Assembly (NCBI RefSeq): GCF_028747985.1
Contig: NZ_CP118108.1
Span: forward strand, 1,803,501-1,867,500
DNA: 64,000 nt
Source: Paenibacillus urinalis
Lineage (GTDB): Bacteria > Bacillota > Bacilli > Paenibacillales > Paenibacillaceae
Direction: 5' to 3'
Shown: piece after piece, positions 24,808 to 33,761 of the stretch
How the letters are laid out: each line of letters opens with the position of its first letter
How positions within the stretch are numbered: position 1 is the first letter of the stretch
Notes under the pieces: generated by a model
Told to the model about the DNA's origin: nothing
The model's input: the letters and a program-made list of their open reading frames with translations, nothing else
Database searches by the model: none
Position numbers and translations under genes: made by a program

Positions 24808-27800
24808 ATGATAAAGAACGAGCAACTAATCGCGCATTACAAGTTTGAGGATGAGAGCAATGCAGGCAAGGATGCAACAAATAACGGTAACGACGGTGTG
24901 CTTAAAGGGAGCAAGCTTCCTGAAATACATAATGTAGACGGCAGGTCTTCACTAACTTTGGCAGGCGGGAGCAATGGAACATCTTATATGGAGCTGCCAT
25001 CCAATCTGCTGAAGGGAGTTAGTGATCATACGGGAATTACGGTAGCTGCCTGGATTCATCCCGGCAAAGTTAACAGTGTGTGGGAGCGTATCATCGACTT
25101 TGGTGGAGGGGAAGGAAACCCGTATCTGTTCTTGACCCGTAACTTAAGAGGCGTATGCTATGCGGGAGACGAGATCGTTGCAGATCCAGGGAAGATTTTC
25201 CCGGCGGGAAAATGGTTGCATGTTGCGATTTCAATCCGCGGTACCGAGGGCGGTACACTCAGCAGTGCCGGTCCTGTCGTATATGCTAACGGAGAACCGA
25301 TTGGTGACGGAACGATCAGCCAGACCTCCAGTGGAACCTATGCGAAGCTGAGAGCATGGTTTGATACTTTTACAAACGGTACGAACTATAATCGAAACTT
25401 CATTGGCAAATCTCAGTTTAGTGCGGATGCCGATTTCCAGGGATCTATATCCGATGTGCGTATTTATCAAGCTGCGCTTACTAAGGATGAAGTCATCGAG
25501 GTCATGTGCGAATCCCTGTCCGATGAACAGATTGTCAAGCTGGCCAAGAGCAAATATTTAAGCGCACCGAACTCTATTATCAAAGCCGATATAGAGCTTC
25601 CATCTTCACTTATGGGGGGCAAAGTCCAAGTAGAGTGGAGCTCCAGCAATTCGGAAGCGATTACGAATCAGGGAAAAGTAAACAAGAACATCCAACAGCC
25701 TGCTGGTGTTACACTTACCGCTAAACTTAGCGCTGGCGAGCATGATGCTTCCCAGAGCTATGTCGTTTCTGTGCTGCCTGAAGCTGTCCCGAATCATACG
25801 CTGACGATTGAAGGAAATAACGAGGTCGTTGATATTAGTGAGGTTATGTATGGATTGTTCTATGAGGACATCAACAATGCGGCTGATGGAGGGATCTATG
25901 CAGAGCTGGTGCAGAACCGCTCCTTTGAAGCGTTTGAATACGACAGCTACTCTCATGTATGCGGCGAATGCGGTGTCTCTACCGGACGTAACCGTGATGC
26001 TCTCTTTGCATGGTATGGTGACACAGATAAGCTCACGGTTCATAACAGCGGCGGACTTAACGAGCATTTTGATATTCAGGACAAGGATGTTAACAGCTAT
26101 TATGTGACTGCAGCGGATGGCGCTGTAATTTATAATAAAGGGTTTAACGATTTCAACCATAACTGCGCCATGTCTATTAAAAAAGACGAGGAATATTTGT
26201 TCTCCATCTGGACGAAAGCGGGTCAAACCGGGAGCATTACGCTTCAGCTGCTGGATCAGGATGGAGACGAGCTCAGTGACAAAGTCGTTGTTCACGTCGA
26301 GGCAGGGGAATGGAAGAAATACGGAGCGGAATCACCCATCGTACTTCGAGGTACGAAGAATGCACTGGGACAGTTATCTCTCACTTTCAGCGGAGAGATT
26401 TCGATCGATATGGTCTCGTTATTCCCAGCAAATGTATGGGGTGCTGCAGAGGAAGAAAGCTCTTCTACTGCACATTCCAACTATGTAGGGAACCCGAACT
26501 ATCGTCTGCGTAAGGATCTGGTTGAGGCACTGGTTAATCTGCACCCTAAATTTCTGCGTTTCCCAGGTGGTTGTATCTCTGAAGGTTCACACATTTGGGA
26601 GAATGTCTATGATTGGAAAGAATCCGTGCGTGATGTAGAGTTGCGCAAGGAGAACTATAACGTTTGGGGCTATATGATGACGATGGGTCTTGGCTATATG
26701 GAATACTTCCAGCTGGCCGAGGATTTGAATTCGACTCCGCTTCCAGTTATGGCCTGTGGTGTACTGTGTCAAGCACGTTCAGATTATGCAAATCCAGCCG
26801 GAGGAGCGCTGAGAGACTACTATATCAGCAATTTTACAGATTTGATTGATTTTGCGATCAGCACGGATTATGAGAAGAATGAATGGGCTGCTCTACGTAA
26901 GAATATGGGCCATGAAGCGCCGTTCGATCTTCGATATCTGGGTGTAGGGAACGAGAACTGGGGAACAGAATTCTTCGCTAACTTTGAAATTTTCAAAGCG
27001 GCGATTGATGAGCATATGCAGCAGTACTATCCGGATCATGAGCTTCACATCATCTCTACCGTTGGGGCACAGGCGGACGATGATGCTTACCAGCAGGGGT
27101 GGAAATTCCTAAGCGGAGGACTCGAAGGCTCAGCTCAAGTAAGCTTTACCGATGGCAAGACAAGTATTGAAGAGACCATCACTTGGTATGGCAAGCAGCC
27201 GAATTATATGGATACCATCGCGGATGAGCATTATTACCGTTCCAATGAGTATTTGCTGGAAAATGCCGACCGTTACAATTACTACTACCGTGCTTATAAC
27301 GAAGATGGCAGCTTGAACGAGACTGAGACGTCCAAAGTGTTTGTCGGAGAGTATGCCTCCACAGATAAGAATACACTGGCGGGTGCGGTAGCAGAAGCGG
27401 CGATTATGACCAGCTTCGAGAATAATGCAGATGTTGTCCGACTTGCGGCGACCGCTCCATTGTTCAATAAAATACGGACAGACAATCTGTATCGCTGGAC
27501 ACCGGACTGCATTTGGTTTGATGATGAGACGGTCTGGTATACGCCGAACTATTACGTGCAGCAGCTCTTCGCCAAATATATCGGTAACAAAGGGCTGGCC
27601 ACATCATTCACTACCTATCGAAACGGGGAGGAGACCAAGCTGATTCCGCACGGTGGAATTGAAATCTCAGCTGGAAAAGCAGAGGTTCACGTGAAACGGG
27701 TCGTCGTTACTTCAAACACAGACGGCAGCGTTCTGCTGGATCAAGATTTTACGAAGCCGCTGAGCCCAGAATGGCAGGTCATTCCTGGCTCTGCCGGTTA

Positions 27801-28542
27801 TGAGCTTGATTCCGAGGAGGGGCTAGTCCTCCAAGCTCAGCCAATCGGTCGCAACGGTATCTACCTCATGAATGAGGCTTGGACGAATTATACAGTGGAA
27901 TTTACGGCGAAGAAGGCGCCTGGGGATGATGGTTTTTACATTGGAGCAGGACTCACGGATATTACAGCAGAGCATAAGAATGTCATTGAATACGCGATTG
28001 GCTATAACGGAAATGCAACCGGCGTCAAAGTGTTTAAGAACGGGGTTGAAGCCTACACGCTTGGTGACTATTCCTCCAGTACTGCAGCAGGTAATTTGCG
28101 TGCGGCAAGCTACGAAGAGCTTGCAAATGACACAGAATATACCATTACGGTGAATTATGGGGGCAATGATGGCAAACACCTCATCTGCTTCTACACAGAC
28201 GGGCATAAGGTGAGCAAAGTGCTGGATTACAAGCTGGAAGCTTATAACCGAGAGGTCTATCATTCGGTGACGAAAGACGAGAAGCATGTCTATGTGAAGC
28301 TCGTTAACCCGGACACTTCGGGTAAATCGATCAAGATTGATCTGGACAGCTTGAATACAGCATCCAAAGGTCAGTTAACGGTTCTGACAGGAGATGCGTC
28401 TCTCGTCCATGTTCCTAACGTGAACAAGAGAGACGATGAGAAGGTACAGCCTTATCAAACAGAGGTTGAAGTAGAGCAAGCCTCTGTGGTTATTTCCCTG
28501 CCGGCAAACTCTGTCAATGTACTGGTACTAGAACTCATATAA
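24808..28542 (+). CDS. GH51 alpha-L-arabinofuranosidase, multidomain
   Basis: ATG 24808 follows AGGAGAG and gives 1244 aa; the longer frame from 24742 has no site. Domains in order: LamG/concanavalin-like (about 1-225), an Ig-like segment (about 230-320), the GH51 catalytic barrel (about 330-930), and a second LamG-like C-terminal part. The acid/base is Glu716 (GVGNENWG) and the nucleophile Glu848 (VFVGEYAS). It removes arabinose from arabinan or arabinoxylan. There is no signal peptide, so it appears cytosolic or exported another way. No AraR box lies upstream; a cre-like site does. Confidence 0.92.
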   Translation: MIKNEQLIAHYKFEDESNAGKDATNNGNDGVLKGSKLPEIHNVDGRSSLTLAGGSNGTSYMELPSNLLKGVSDHTGITVAAWIHPGKVNSVWERIIDFGGGEGNPYLFLTRNLRGVCYAGDEIVADPGKIFPAGKWLHVAISIRGTEGGTLSSAGPVVYANGEPIGDGTISQTSSGTYAKLRAWFDTFTNGTNYNRNFIGKSQFSADADFQGSISDVRIYQAALTKDEVIEVMCESLSDEQIVKLAKSKYLSAPNSIIKADIELPSSLMGGKVQVEWSSSNSEAITNQGKVNKNIQQPAGVTLTAKLSAGEHDASQSYVVSVLPEAVPNHTLTIEGNNEVVDISEVMYGLFYEDINNAADGGIYAELVQNRSFEAFEYDSYSHVCGECGVSTGRNRDALFAWYGDTDKLTVHNSGGLNEHFDIQDKDVNSYYVTAADGAVIYNKGFNDFNHNCAMSIKKDEEYLFSIWTKAGQTGSITLQLLDQDGDELSDKVVVHVEAGEWKKYGAESPIVLRGTKNALGQLSLTFSGEISIDMVSLFPANVWGAAEEESSSTAHSNYVGNPNYRLRKDLVEALVNLHPKFLRFPGGCISEGSHIWENVYDWKESVRDVELRKENYNVWGYMMTMGLGYMEYFQLAEDLNSTPLPVMACGVLCQARSDYANPAGGALRDYYISNFTDLIDFAISTDYEKNEWAALRKNMGHEAPFDLRYLGVGNENWGTEFFANFEIFKAAIDEHMQQYYPDHELHIISTVGAQADDDAYQQGWKFLSGGLEGSAQVSFTDGKTSIEETITWYGKQPNYMDTIADEHYYRSNEYLLENADRYNYYYRAYNEDGSLNETETSKVFVGEYASTDKNTLAGAVAEAAIMTSFENNADVVRLAATAPLFNKIRTDNLYRWTPDCIWFDDETVWYTPNYYVQQLFAKYIGNKGLATSFTTYRNGEETKLIPHGGIEISAGKAEVHVKRVVVTSNTDGSVLLDQDFTKPLSPEWQVIPGSAGYELDSEEGLVLQAQPIGRNGIYLMNEAWTNYTVEFTAKKAPGDDGFYIGAGLTDITAEHKNVIEYAIGYNGNATGVKVFKNGVEAYTLGDYSSSTAAGNLRAASYEELANDTEYTITVNYGGNDGKHLICFYTDGHKVSKVLDYKLEAYNREVYHSVTKDEKHVYVKLVNPDTSGKSIKIDLDSLNTASKGQLTVLTGDASLVHVPNVNKRDDEKVQPYQTEVEVEQASVVISLPANSVNVLVLELI

Positions 28543-28547
28543 TAACG

Positions 28548-28586
28548 AAGAGGAGGGAACCGAATGGTTCGCTCCTCTTTTTTTGG
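28548..28586 (+). terminator. Terminator after the arabinofuranosidase gene
   Basis: A 14-base stem (AAGAGGAGGGAACC with GGTTCGCTCCTCTT, one mismatch) with loop GAAT is followed by seven T. Confidence 0.9.
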
Positions 28587-28652
28587 ACAGAAACTATGAT
28601 TGACGCTGTATATAAGGCAAATGTTAAATAAAATTCTGCATTGTGCTGATTA

Positions 28653-29582
28653 TTATTGTTCAGCACTGACCGTCGGTTCAATGACTGTCAGAGTGTTCTC
28701 ATAGGTGTTTAAATTTACCGTCGCTCCAATGGGAATTGCGGCTTTATATATCCCGTGAGCAGTTGTCACATTGGTCATGAGGGGCTTGCCTAGCGGTACG
28801 ATAACTTCTTCTATTAACTGCTGGTAGGAGACCCCATAGGCCTCAATACATCCGGTGCATTCCCCCATCACAATGCCCGCACACTCCTGTAGTTTATTCG
28901 CCAGCAAGAGATGATTTAGATAACGATAGATCGTATTGGTCGGCTCATGCGTTTCTTCAAGCAACAATATTTTGTCTCGTACATCAATTTCATAGGGAGT
29001 TCCAATGGTATCCATGAAGGAGGCTAAATTCCCTCCAACGATAGGTCCCGTTACATTGCCTTGAATCCTGCTGATTTGAGGAATGCTGGGAGGGTTCGTA
29101 ATCTGTCTTTGGAGCTGTAAAGTAGAGGTTGCATTATAAAATTGATCGAAGTTATAAGCAGGCGTTTGTGGTGCGAAGTCAATAAGCATGAGGCTCTGCA
29201 GTGTAATGAGGTCCGCGTATTGATAGAGCACATTCAGCAGTATTGTAATATCACTATAGCCGGATACGATTTTGGGATTATTGCGGATTACATCATAGTC
29301 AAGATAAGGAAGAATGCCGGCAACTCCAGTGCCGCCGCGTGTTGCAAGAATTAATCTGACCTCTTCGTTCTCAAACATGCTCATAAGGTCGGATGCCCGC
29401 TCCTCGTTTGTTCCTGCCAGGAACCCGTCCTGATCATATACATGGTTGCCAATAATTACATTAAAACCAGAGCCCTGAAGGACCTCGATTCGTGAATCGA
29501 TGGTTTCAGCGCTTAACGGGCTGCCTAATGTGACTAGACCCACAGTGTCTCCTGCTTGTAAAATAGGGGGAGCAATAGCCAT
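28653..29582 (-). CDS. LD-carboxypeptidase family protein (S66)
   Basis: ATG 29582 is eight to nine bases after a perfect AAGGAGG, giving 309 aa. The family features are GDTVGLVTLGSPLS at the N-terminus, ATRGGTGV, the nucleophile elbow GYSD, KILLLEETHEPT with the catalytic Glu, and TTAHGI with the catalytic His. The S66 family cleaves the L,D-bond of muropeptides in recycling, or gives microcin C self-immunity (MccF). No signal peptide, so cytosolic. It is divergent from a LysR gene that may control it. Confidence 0.88.
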   Translation of the reverse strand: MAIAPPILQAGDTVGLVTLGSPLSAETIDSRIEVLQGSGFNVIIGNHVYDQDGFLAGTNEERASDLMSMFENEEVRLILATRGGTGVAGILPYLDYDVIRNNPKIVSGYSDITILLNVLYQYADLITLQSLMLIDFAPQTPAYNFDQFYNATSTLQLQRQITNPPSIPQISRIQGNVTGPIVGGNLASFMDTIGTPYEIDVRDKILLLEETHEPTNTIYRYLNHLLLANKLQECAGIVMGECTGCIEAYGVSYQQLIEEVIVPLGKPLMTNVTTAHGIYKAAIPIGATVNLNTYENTLTVIEPTVSAEQ

Positions 29583-29710
29583 ATACCGGCCCTCCTTAAA
29601 TAAATTCCGATTCAATTGTGTATTTAATGATGTGTATGGCGATTTACGATGAATTATGTTCTTCTGTCTTCCCGATGAGGATTAGTTTAATTTACGAAAG
29701 TAGGAGAGTT

Positions 29711-30613
29711 ATGACGACACTGCAGCAGTTAAAATACGTGATTGAGGTTGCGAACCGCGGCTCCATGAATGAGGCCGCCAAGCGGCTGTTTATATCTCAG
29801 CCGAGCTTGTCCAAGGCGATCAAAGAGCTGGAGGAAGAGATCGGCATTACTATATTTGAACGGACAAATAAGGGGATTACGCTGTCAATGGAGGGTGCCG
29901 AATTCATGGGGTACGCCAGACAGGTGACCGAGCAGGCAGAGCTGCTGGAGAGCAGATATCGGAACGCCAAGCCGTCTCCACAGCATTTTTCAGTCTCTAC
30001 CCAGCACTATGCCTTTGCCGTCAACGCTTTTGTGAAGCTGGTGAAGGAGCACGGATTAGATGAATATGAGCTGGCGCTACGGGAAACGAAGACTTATGAG
30101 ATTATTGAAGATGTCAAAACACTGCGCAGCGAGATTGGGATCTTGTATTTAAATGAGTTTAATGCCAAAGTTATCAATCGACTCCTGGATTCCGCCAATT
30201 TGCAGTTTCACAGCTTGTTTGTAGCGAAGCCGCATATCTTCATTAGTATCCATAACCCGCTGGCGAAGCAGTCCATAGTGACCATTGAGGAGCTGGAGGA
30301 GTATCCTTATTTGTCCTTTGATCAGGGGGAATACAATTCCTTTCATTTCTCCGAGGAGATCTTAAGCACGCTGTCACACAAGAAGAGTATACGTGTCAAT
30401 GACAGAGCAACACTGTTTAATCTGCTGATTGGCCTGAATGGGTATACGATCTCAACGGGTGTACTAAGTGCAGACTTAAATGGAAATGATATTATTCCCG
30501 TTCCGCTGGATTGCAAGGAAACGATTAACGTGGGTTGGATCGCTCATAAGAATGCAATGATGTCCAAGCTGGCGGCTGCCTACGTAGATGCGCTGCATGA
30601 AGCGATTTTATAG
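29711..30613 (+). CDS. LysR-family transcriptional regulator
   Basis: ATG 29711 follows AGGAGAG and gives the standard LysR start MTTLQQLKYVIEVANRGSMN. The winged helix spans residues 1-60 (NEAAKRLFISQPSLSKAIKE) and the effector domain covers 90-300. It is 300 aa, the usual length. It is divergent from the LD-carboxypeptidase gene across 128 bases, the typical layout for a LysR regulator and its target. The effector is unknown. Confidence 0.9.
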   Translation: MTTLQQLKYVIEVANRGSMNEAAKRLFISQPSLSKAIKELEEEIGITIFERTNKGITLSMEGAEFMGYARQVTEQAELLESRYRNAKPSPQHFSVSTQHYAFAVNAFVKLVKEHGLDEYELALRETKTYEIIEDVKTLRSEIGILYLNEFNAKVINRLLDSANLQFHSLFVAKPHIFISIHNPLAKQSIVTIEELEEYPYLSFDQGEYNSFHFSEEILSTLSHKKSIRVNDRATLFNLLIGLNGYTISTGVLSADLNGNDIIPVPLDCKETINVGWIAHKNAMMSKLAAAYVDALHEAIL

Positions 30614-30681
30614 AATGCTCGATACGGACAGACGAGAACTGTAAGTAATAGATATATCGCTGATACGTACAAAATAGGAAA

Positions 30682-30715
30682 GGAAGGAGCAGACCATAGC
30701 TGCGCTGCTCCTTCC
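30682..30715. terminator. Strong hairpin after lysR
   Basis: GGAAGGAGCAG (30682-30692) and CTGCTCCTTCC (30705-30715) are perfect 11-base complements. No T-run follows on the plus strand, so it may be an inefficient terminator or a transcript-end structure. Confidence 0.5.
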
Positions 30716-30769
30716 ATAATGTTAGATATTCCGGCGGTCACAAGTATCTATTAAATTATGCTAAATAAC

Positions 30770-30798
30770 TTGCATATTATGCTTTTAATCGCTATAAT
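30770..30798 (+). promoter_or_regulatory. Native tRNA-Leu promoter, now cut off from its tRNA
   Basis: TTGCAT (30770-30775), a 17-base spacer and TATAAT (30793-30798) end 21 bases before the 5' end of the tRNA-Leu half. In the uninterrupted chromosome this would drive tRNA-Leu. In the present arrangement it fires into the left end of the integrated element, toward the integrase. Confidence 0.65.
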
Positions 30799-30813
30799 AT
30801 GAGAGTAGTCATT

Positions 30814-30858
30814 AAATATGCGGTCGTGGCGGAATTGGCAGACGCGCACGGTTCAGGT
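30814..30858 (+). repeat. Left attachment repeat with tRNA-Leu 5' half
   Basis: The 45-bp copy includes tRNA-Leu from its first base (30820) through the end of the anticodon loop (TTCAGGT). After 30858 the sequence departs from tRNA (GAACGCG in place of CCGTGTG). This half gene cannot make a tRNA. Confidence 0.9.
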
Positions 30859-30875
30859 GAACGCGAGAAGCGCGC

Positions 30876-30911
30876 AAGCCTAAGCGGAAGCCTAAACGTA
30901 AGCCTGACGCG
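30876..30911 (+). repeat. Left arm-type repeats, 3 x 12 bp
   Basis: AAGCCTAAGCGG, AAGCCTAAACGT and AAGCCTGACGCG start at 30876, 30888 and 30900, exactly 12 bases apart. Similar motifs occur at the right end (43426-43470). They are good candidates for arm-type binding sites of the integrase. Confidence 0.65.
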
Positions 30912-31022
30912 GGTTTGCGGAATCTGACGATCGATAACGAACGCACACAATACGGGTTTATTTACGGTTCCGTACGATGCGCAAAAGCTTGTCCTGTGCG
31001 TACATATAACGAATGATACAGC

Positions 31023-31063
31023 GCCTTCTCTACGCGTAATAAACGCAAGAGGGGGGCTTTTTT
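31023..31063 (+). terminator. Terminator overlapping the integrase ribosome binding site
   Basis: GCCTTCTCT (31023-31031) can pair with AGAGGGGGGC (31048-31057) using some G-T pairs, with an inner GCG/CGC, followed by six T. The 3' arm is the GAGGGGGG ribosome binding site of the integrase. The hairpin could both stop read-through from the tRNA promoter and hide the site. The rest of 30912-31022 shows nothing clear. Confidence 0.5.
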
Positions 31064-31066
31064 GTC

Positions 31067-32050
31067 GTGGCGAATGGCAAGCGGACAAGACGTCCGAATA
31101 TTATCCGCGCGGAAGTTGCGTTGGACGGCGAAAGTAAATATCCGTTAGAGGCGTTAGATTACGACGTCGCGATTGAGACGTTTCTGCGCGATTGCCGCGT
31201 GAAGAATTTGAGTCGCGCGTCGATAACGTATTACTCTAATTCGCTTAAGGAACTCGTTAAGTTCCTACGCATAGTTGGCGTACAACGTCCGATAGATATA
31301 ACGGAGGATAATTTTAAAGCGTGCATACTGGCGAAGCAAGATAGCGGAGTTTTAGACTCGACGGTGAATACGAATCTCAAAGGGTGGCGTACGTTTCTGC
31401 GCCATTTAAACGAAGAGGGATACTTGCCGACGAATCCAGCCGAGAATGTCCGCTTGCTTAAAACGGAGCGTCACATCATTCCGACGTTTACGCGTGAGCA
31501 GATCAAGTTATTGCTATCGCAGCCGGATTTATCTACGTTTACGGGATTCCGCGATTACGTATTTTTGCTGACGTTATTGGAAACGGGCATACGGATTTCC
31601 GAGATTGAAAACGTAAATGTATCGGATATTAAGTGGAAAGAGCGCGTCATAAAAGTTATGGGTAAAGGGCGGAAAGAGCGTTATGTTCCGTTTCAGTCTA
31701 CGTTGGAAAAAGAACTTAAAAAGTACGTTCAATATCGCGGCTTACTCGATCATGACGCGCTGTTCGTTAATATCGATAATAGTCCGATGAAGAAACGCAC
31801 GATGCAGCAGAATATGCAACGTTACGGGATCGCGGCTCAGATACGAGGAGTTCGCGTTTCACCGCACACAATGCGTCATACGTTCGCGAAGTTTTACATT
31901 ATGAACGGTGGGGACGCGTTTACGCTGCAGAAGATACTCGGCCATACTACGCTAGAAATGGCGCAGACTTACGTATCCATATTCGGAACGGATATCGCTA
32001 AGCAACACCGCAAGTTTTCGCCGCTTGAACGGTTAGACGATATAGATTAA
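31067..32050 (+). CDS. int: Tyrosine site-specific integrase
   Basis: The start is GTG 31067, ten bases after GAGGGGGG. The 327-aa protein has a SAM-like core-binding domain (about 34-120) and a catalytic domain. The catalytic residues are visible: Arg176 (GIRISE), Lys200 region (MGKGRKER), His267 and Arg270 (PHTMRHTF), His293 (LGHTT) and Tyr302. It recombines within the anticodon-loop region of tRNA-Leu. It points away from the attachment repeat. It may be read from the tRNA promoter at 30770 after integration. A terminator follows. Confidence 0.95.
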   Translation: MANGKRTRRPNIIRAEVALDGESKYPLEALDYDVAIETFLRDCRVKNLSRASITYYSNSLKELVKFLRIVGVQRPIDITEDNFKACILAKQDSGVLDSTVNTNLKGWRTFLRHLNEEGYLPTNPAENVRLLKTERHIIPTFTREQIKLLLSQPDLSTFTGFRDYVFLLTLLETGIRISEIENVNVSDIKWKERVIKVMGKGRKERYVPFQSTLEKELKKYVQYRGLLDHDALFVNIDNSPMKKRTMQQNMQRYGIAAQIRGVRVSPHTMRHTFAKFYIMNGGDAFTLQKILGHTTLEMAQTYVSIFGTDIAKQHRKFSPLERLDDID

Positions 32051-32059
32051 CGGAATACA

Positions 32060-32097
32060 AACGCTCATCTCTACGGAGGTGGGCGTTATTTTTTTTT
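32060..32097 (+). terminator. Terminator after int
   Basis: AACGC (32060-32064) pairs with GCGTT (32083-32087), with inner CTC/GAG pairs, followed by a long T-run. Confidence 0.75.
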
Positions 32098-32194
32098 GCG
32101 TAAAATTGTACGAACGGAAAAGTAACGGTAAATATATCGGTATAGGCGCCGAAAAATATTTGCGCAAAAGACAAAGACGGAAGGAGGTAACGGA

Positions 32195-33082
32195 ATGAAG
32201 AAGCCAGCAAGTAGGTTAGAGGAAATGCAGGAATTACTTGATGCAGGATACTCCCCGAGCAAGGTAGCTTCGAAAATGGGTATTCACCATATGTATGTTG
32301 ATAGGGCTATTAAAAGGTGCAAATTAGAGATTTATGTGCCTTTTGATGAACTACTCGACAAAGTAGAATCGTGTGACATACGACTAGTGCCGTACGACGA
32401 GTGGGATTGCGAGGACGCTTTAGATGATATCGTACGCAGATCTTTTCTTTTTGAAAAAGTGCACCTGAACGAATACGACGAAGTTCATCGACTCTCGGCG
32501 TATGTCCGAGATAAGTATAAAACTCTCAAAAGATATCTTAGATTTAAAAAGGCAACGTTTGCCTACGAGCATGTTTATAGTCAATGTTCGGTGTGCCGGC
32601 GTGATCTCCCTTTAAGTGATTTCCACGGAAATATCGATAGTCGACTCGGTATTCGAGCTAAATGTACAGAATGCAGTAGACACATCACAATCGCAGCCGC
32701 TCAGAGACGTAGGACTCGAATTAATTTCTTGCGAGATGACTTCTCTCCGGAGGATGCACTTAAGCTTCGTAGCGATTTCGGAGGAAGATGTGTATTCACC
32801 GGATCGTTAAAGTACGCTTTAGACCACGTCATCCCAGTTGTATCGGGTCACGGAGGAACTTACTACGGTAACTTGATACCATTGAGGAAAGACCTAAACT
32901 CCTCCAAGAACGATAAAAACATCTTCGAATGGTTCGAAGCGAATAGGCAACGCTTTGAACTTGATCAATCTCGGTTTGACTCGCTAATCGCCAAATTAGC
33001 GGAACAAAACGACATCACCGAAGAGTATCGCGAATACGTTTACTGGTGTCATGATAACCCAGCGAAGGAGGACGCAGCATGA
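32195..33082 (+). CDS. HNH endonuclease with N-terminal HTH
   Basis: This 295-aa protein starts after a perfect AAGGAGGTAACGG. Residues 15-42 form an HTH (GYSPSKVASKMGIHHMYVDR). Cys131/Cys134 and Cys157/Cys160 look like a zinc site. The HNH core is Asp210-His211 (ALDHVIPV), Asn226 (YYGNLIPL) and Asn235 (LNSSKND). It resembles homing or phage HNH nucleases. Its first third has fewer CpG codons than its neighbours, so it may be an added gene. It overlaps the next gene by ATGA. Confidence 0.8.
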   Translation: MKKPASRLEEMQELLDAGYSPSKVASKMGIHHMYVDRAIKRCKLEIYVPFDELLDKVESCDIRLVPYDEWDCEDALDDIVRRSFLFEKVHLNEYDEVHRLSAYVRDKYKTLKRYLRFKKATFAYEHVYSQCSVCRRDLPLSDFHGNIDSRLGIRAKCTECSRHITIAAAQRRRTRINFLRDDFSPEDALKLRSDFGGRCVFTGSLKYALDHVIPVVSGHGGTYYGNLIPLRKDLNSSKNDKNIFEWFEANRQRFELDQSRFDSLIAKLAEQNDITEEYREYVYWCHDNPAKEDAA

Positions 33083-33498
33083 CCGATCATCAACGTCTCG
33101 TCAGCGTAGAGTCCCAAACGGAATATTCCGTAACGTCAGGCGCTACCGAAACGCGCATCTTCGTTAAAATGTACGTCGATGCCGCTAAGGCCGGACTTAT
33201 AGCGGATATGGGAGCGCAGAACTGGGCGACACTTTGCGTTATCGCTTCGTTTATGGACGCGCAAGGTAATTGCTATCCTACGCAAGATCAGATCGCGAAG
33301 TACCTCGGAGTCAACCGCACGACTGCGAACAAGTACGTAAGGCGGTTAACGGAATATCGCTGGAACGGGCGTCCGGTGATACACGCAATAAAAGATAGGG
33401 CGCCCAAAGGTACGTGGCAGAATACGCGGTACACGGTACTTCCGATCAGTCAACTTGCGATATTTGATGCGGAGCCAGATACGTTAGATAGCGGATAG
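33079..33498 (+). CDS. Winged-helix protein, possible replication initiator
   Basis: This 139-aa protein starts in an ATGA overlap with the HNH gene. Residues about 45-105 form an HTH_36-like winged helix (QNWATLCVIASFMDAQGNCY, then TQDQIAKYLGVNRTTANKYV). This fold is common at the N-terminus of phage and plasmid replication initiators (RepA/O-type). Repeats at 33499-33543, directly after its stop, could be its binding sites. Replication role is inference. Confidence 0.65.
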   Translation: MTDHQRLVSVESQTEYSVTSGATETRIFVKMYVDAAKAGLIADMGAQNWATLCVIASFMDAQGNCYPTQDQIAKYLGVNRTTANKYVRRLTEYRWNGRPVIHAIKDRAPKGTWQNTRYTVLPISQLAIFDAEPDTLDSG

Positions 33499-33543
33499 TA
33501 ACCATGTCTGCAACCTTCAACATGGTAGATGCCAACATGGTTA
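33499..33543. repeat. Inverted and direct CATGGT repeats
   Basis: TAACCATGT (33499-33507) and ACATGGTTA (33535-33543) are perfect 9-base complements. A further ACATGGTA lies at 33520, 15 bases before the last copy. This could be an operator or an iteron-type origin for the winged-helix protein. Nothing else is clear up to 33761. Confidence 0.45.
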
Positions 33544-33761
33544 TATGCACACTAACTATAACCATCTTTAACAAGAGCCATTAATAACTAGATAAAACAT
33601 TGCACGTCGTCATTCGTACCTCATTCCTAGTGCGCGTATCAATATCTAAATATCTATTAACGCGTATAAATAGATACAACGGAACGATAGTGACGGCGAG
33701 AATGAGCGAAGCGAATCACGAGCTTATAAACAAAGCAAATAGAATATTCGGAGGTGTTTAT

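Noticed and set aside
25606..26295. 229-aa minus-strand frame inside the arabinofuranosidase gene
   Set aside because: It is antisense to a clear GH51 gene, has no ribosome binding site and no recognisable protein pattern.
30792..31088. 98-aa minus-strand frame across the left attachment region
   Set aside because: It covers the tRNA half, arm repeats and terminator, and has no ribosome binding site.
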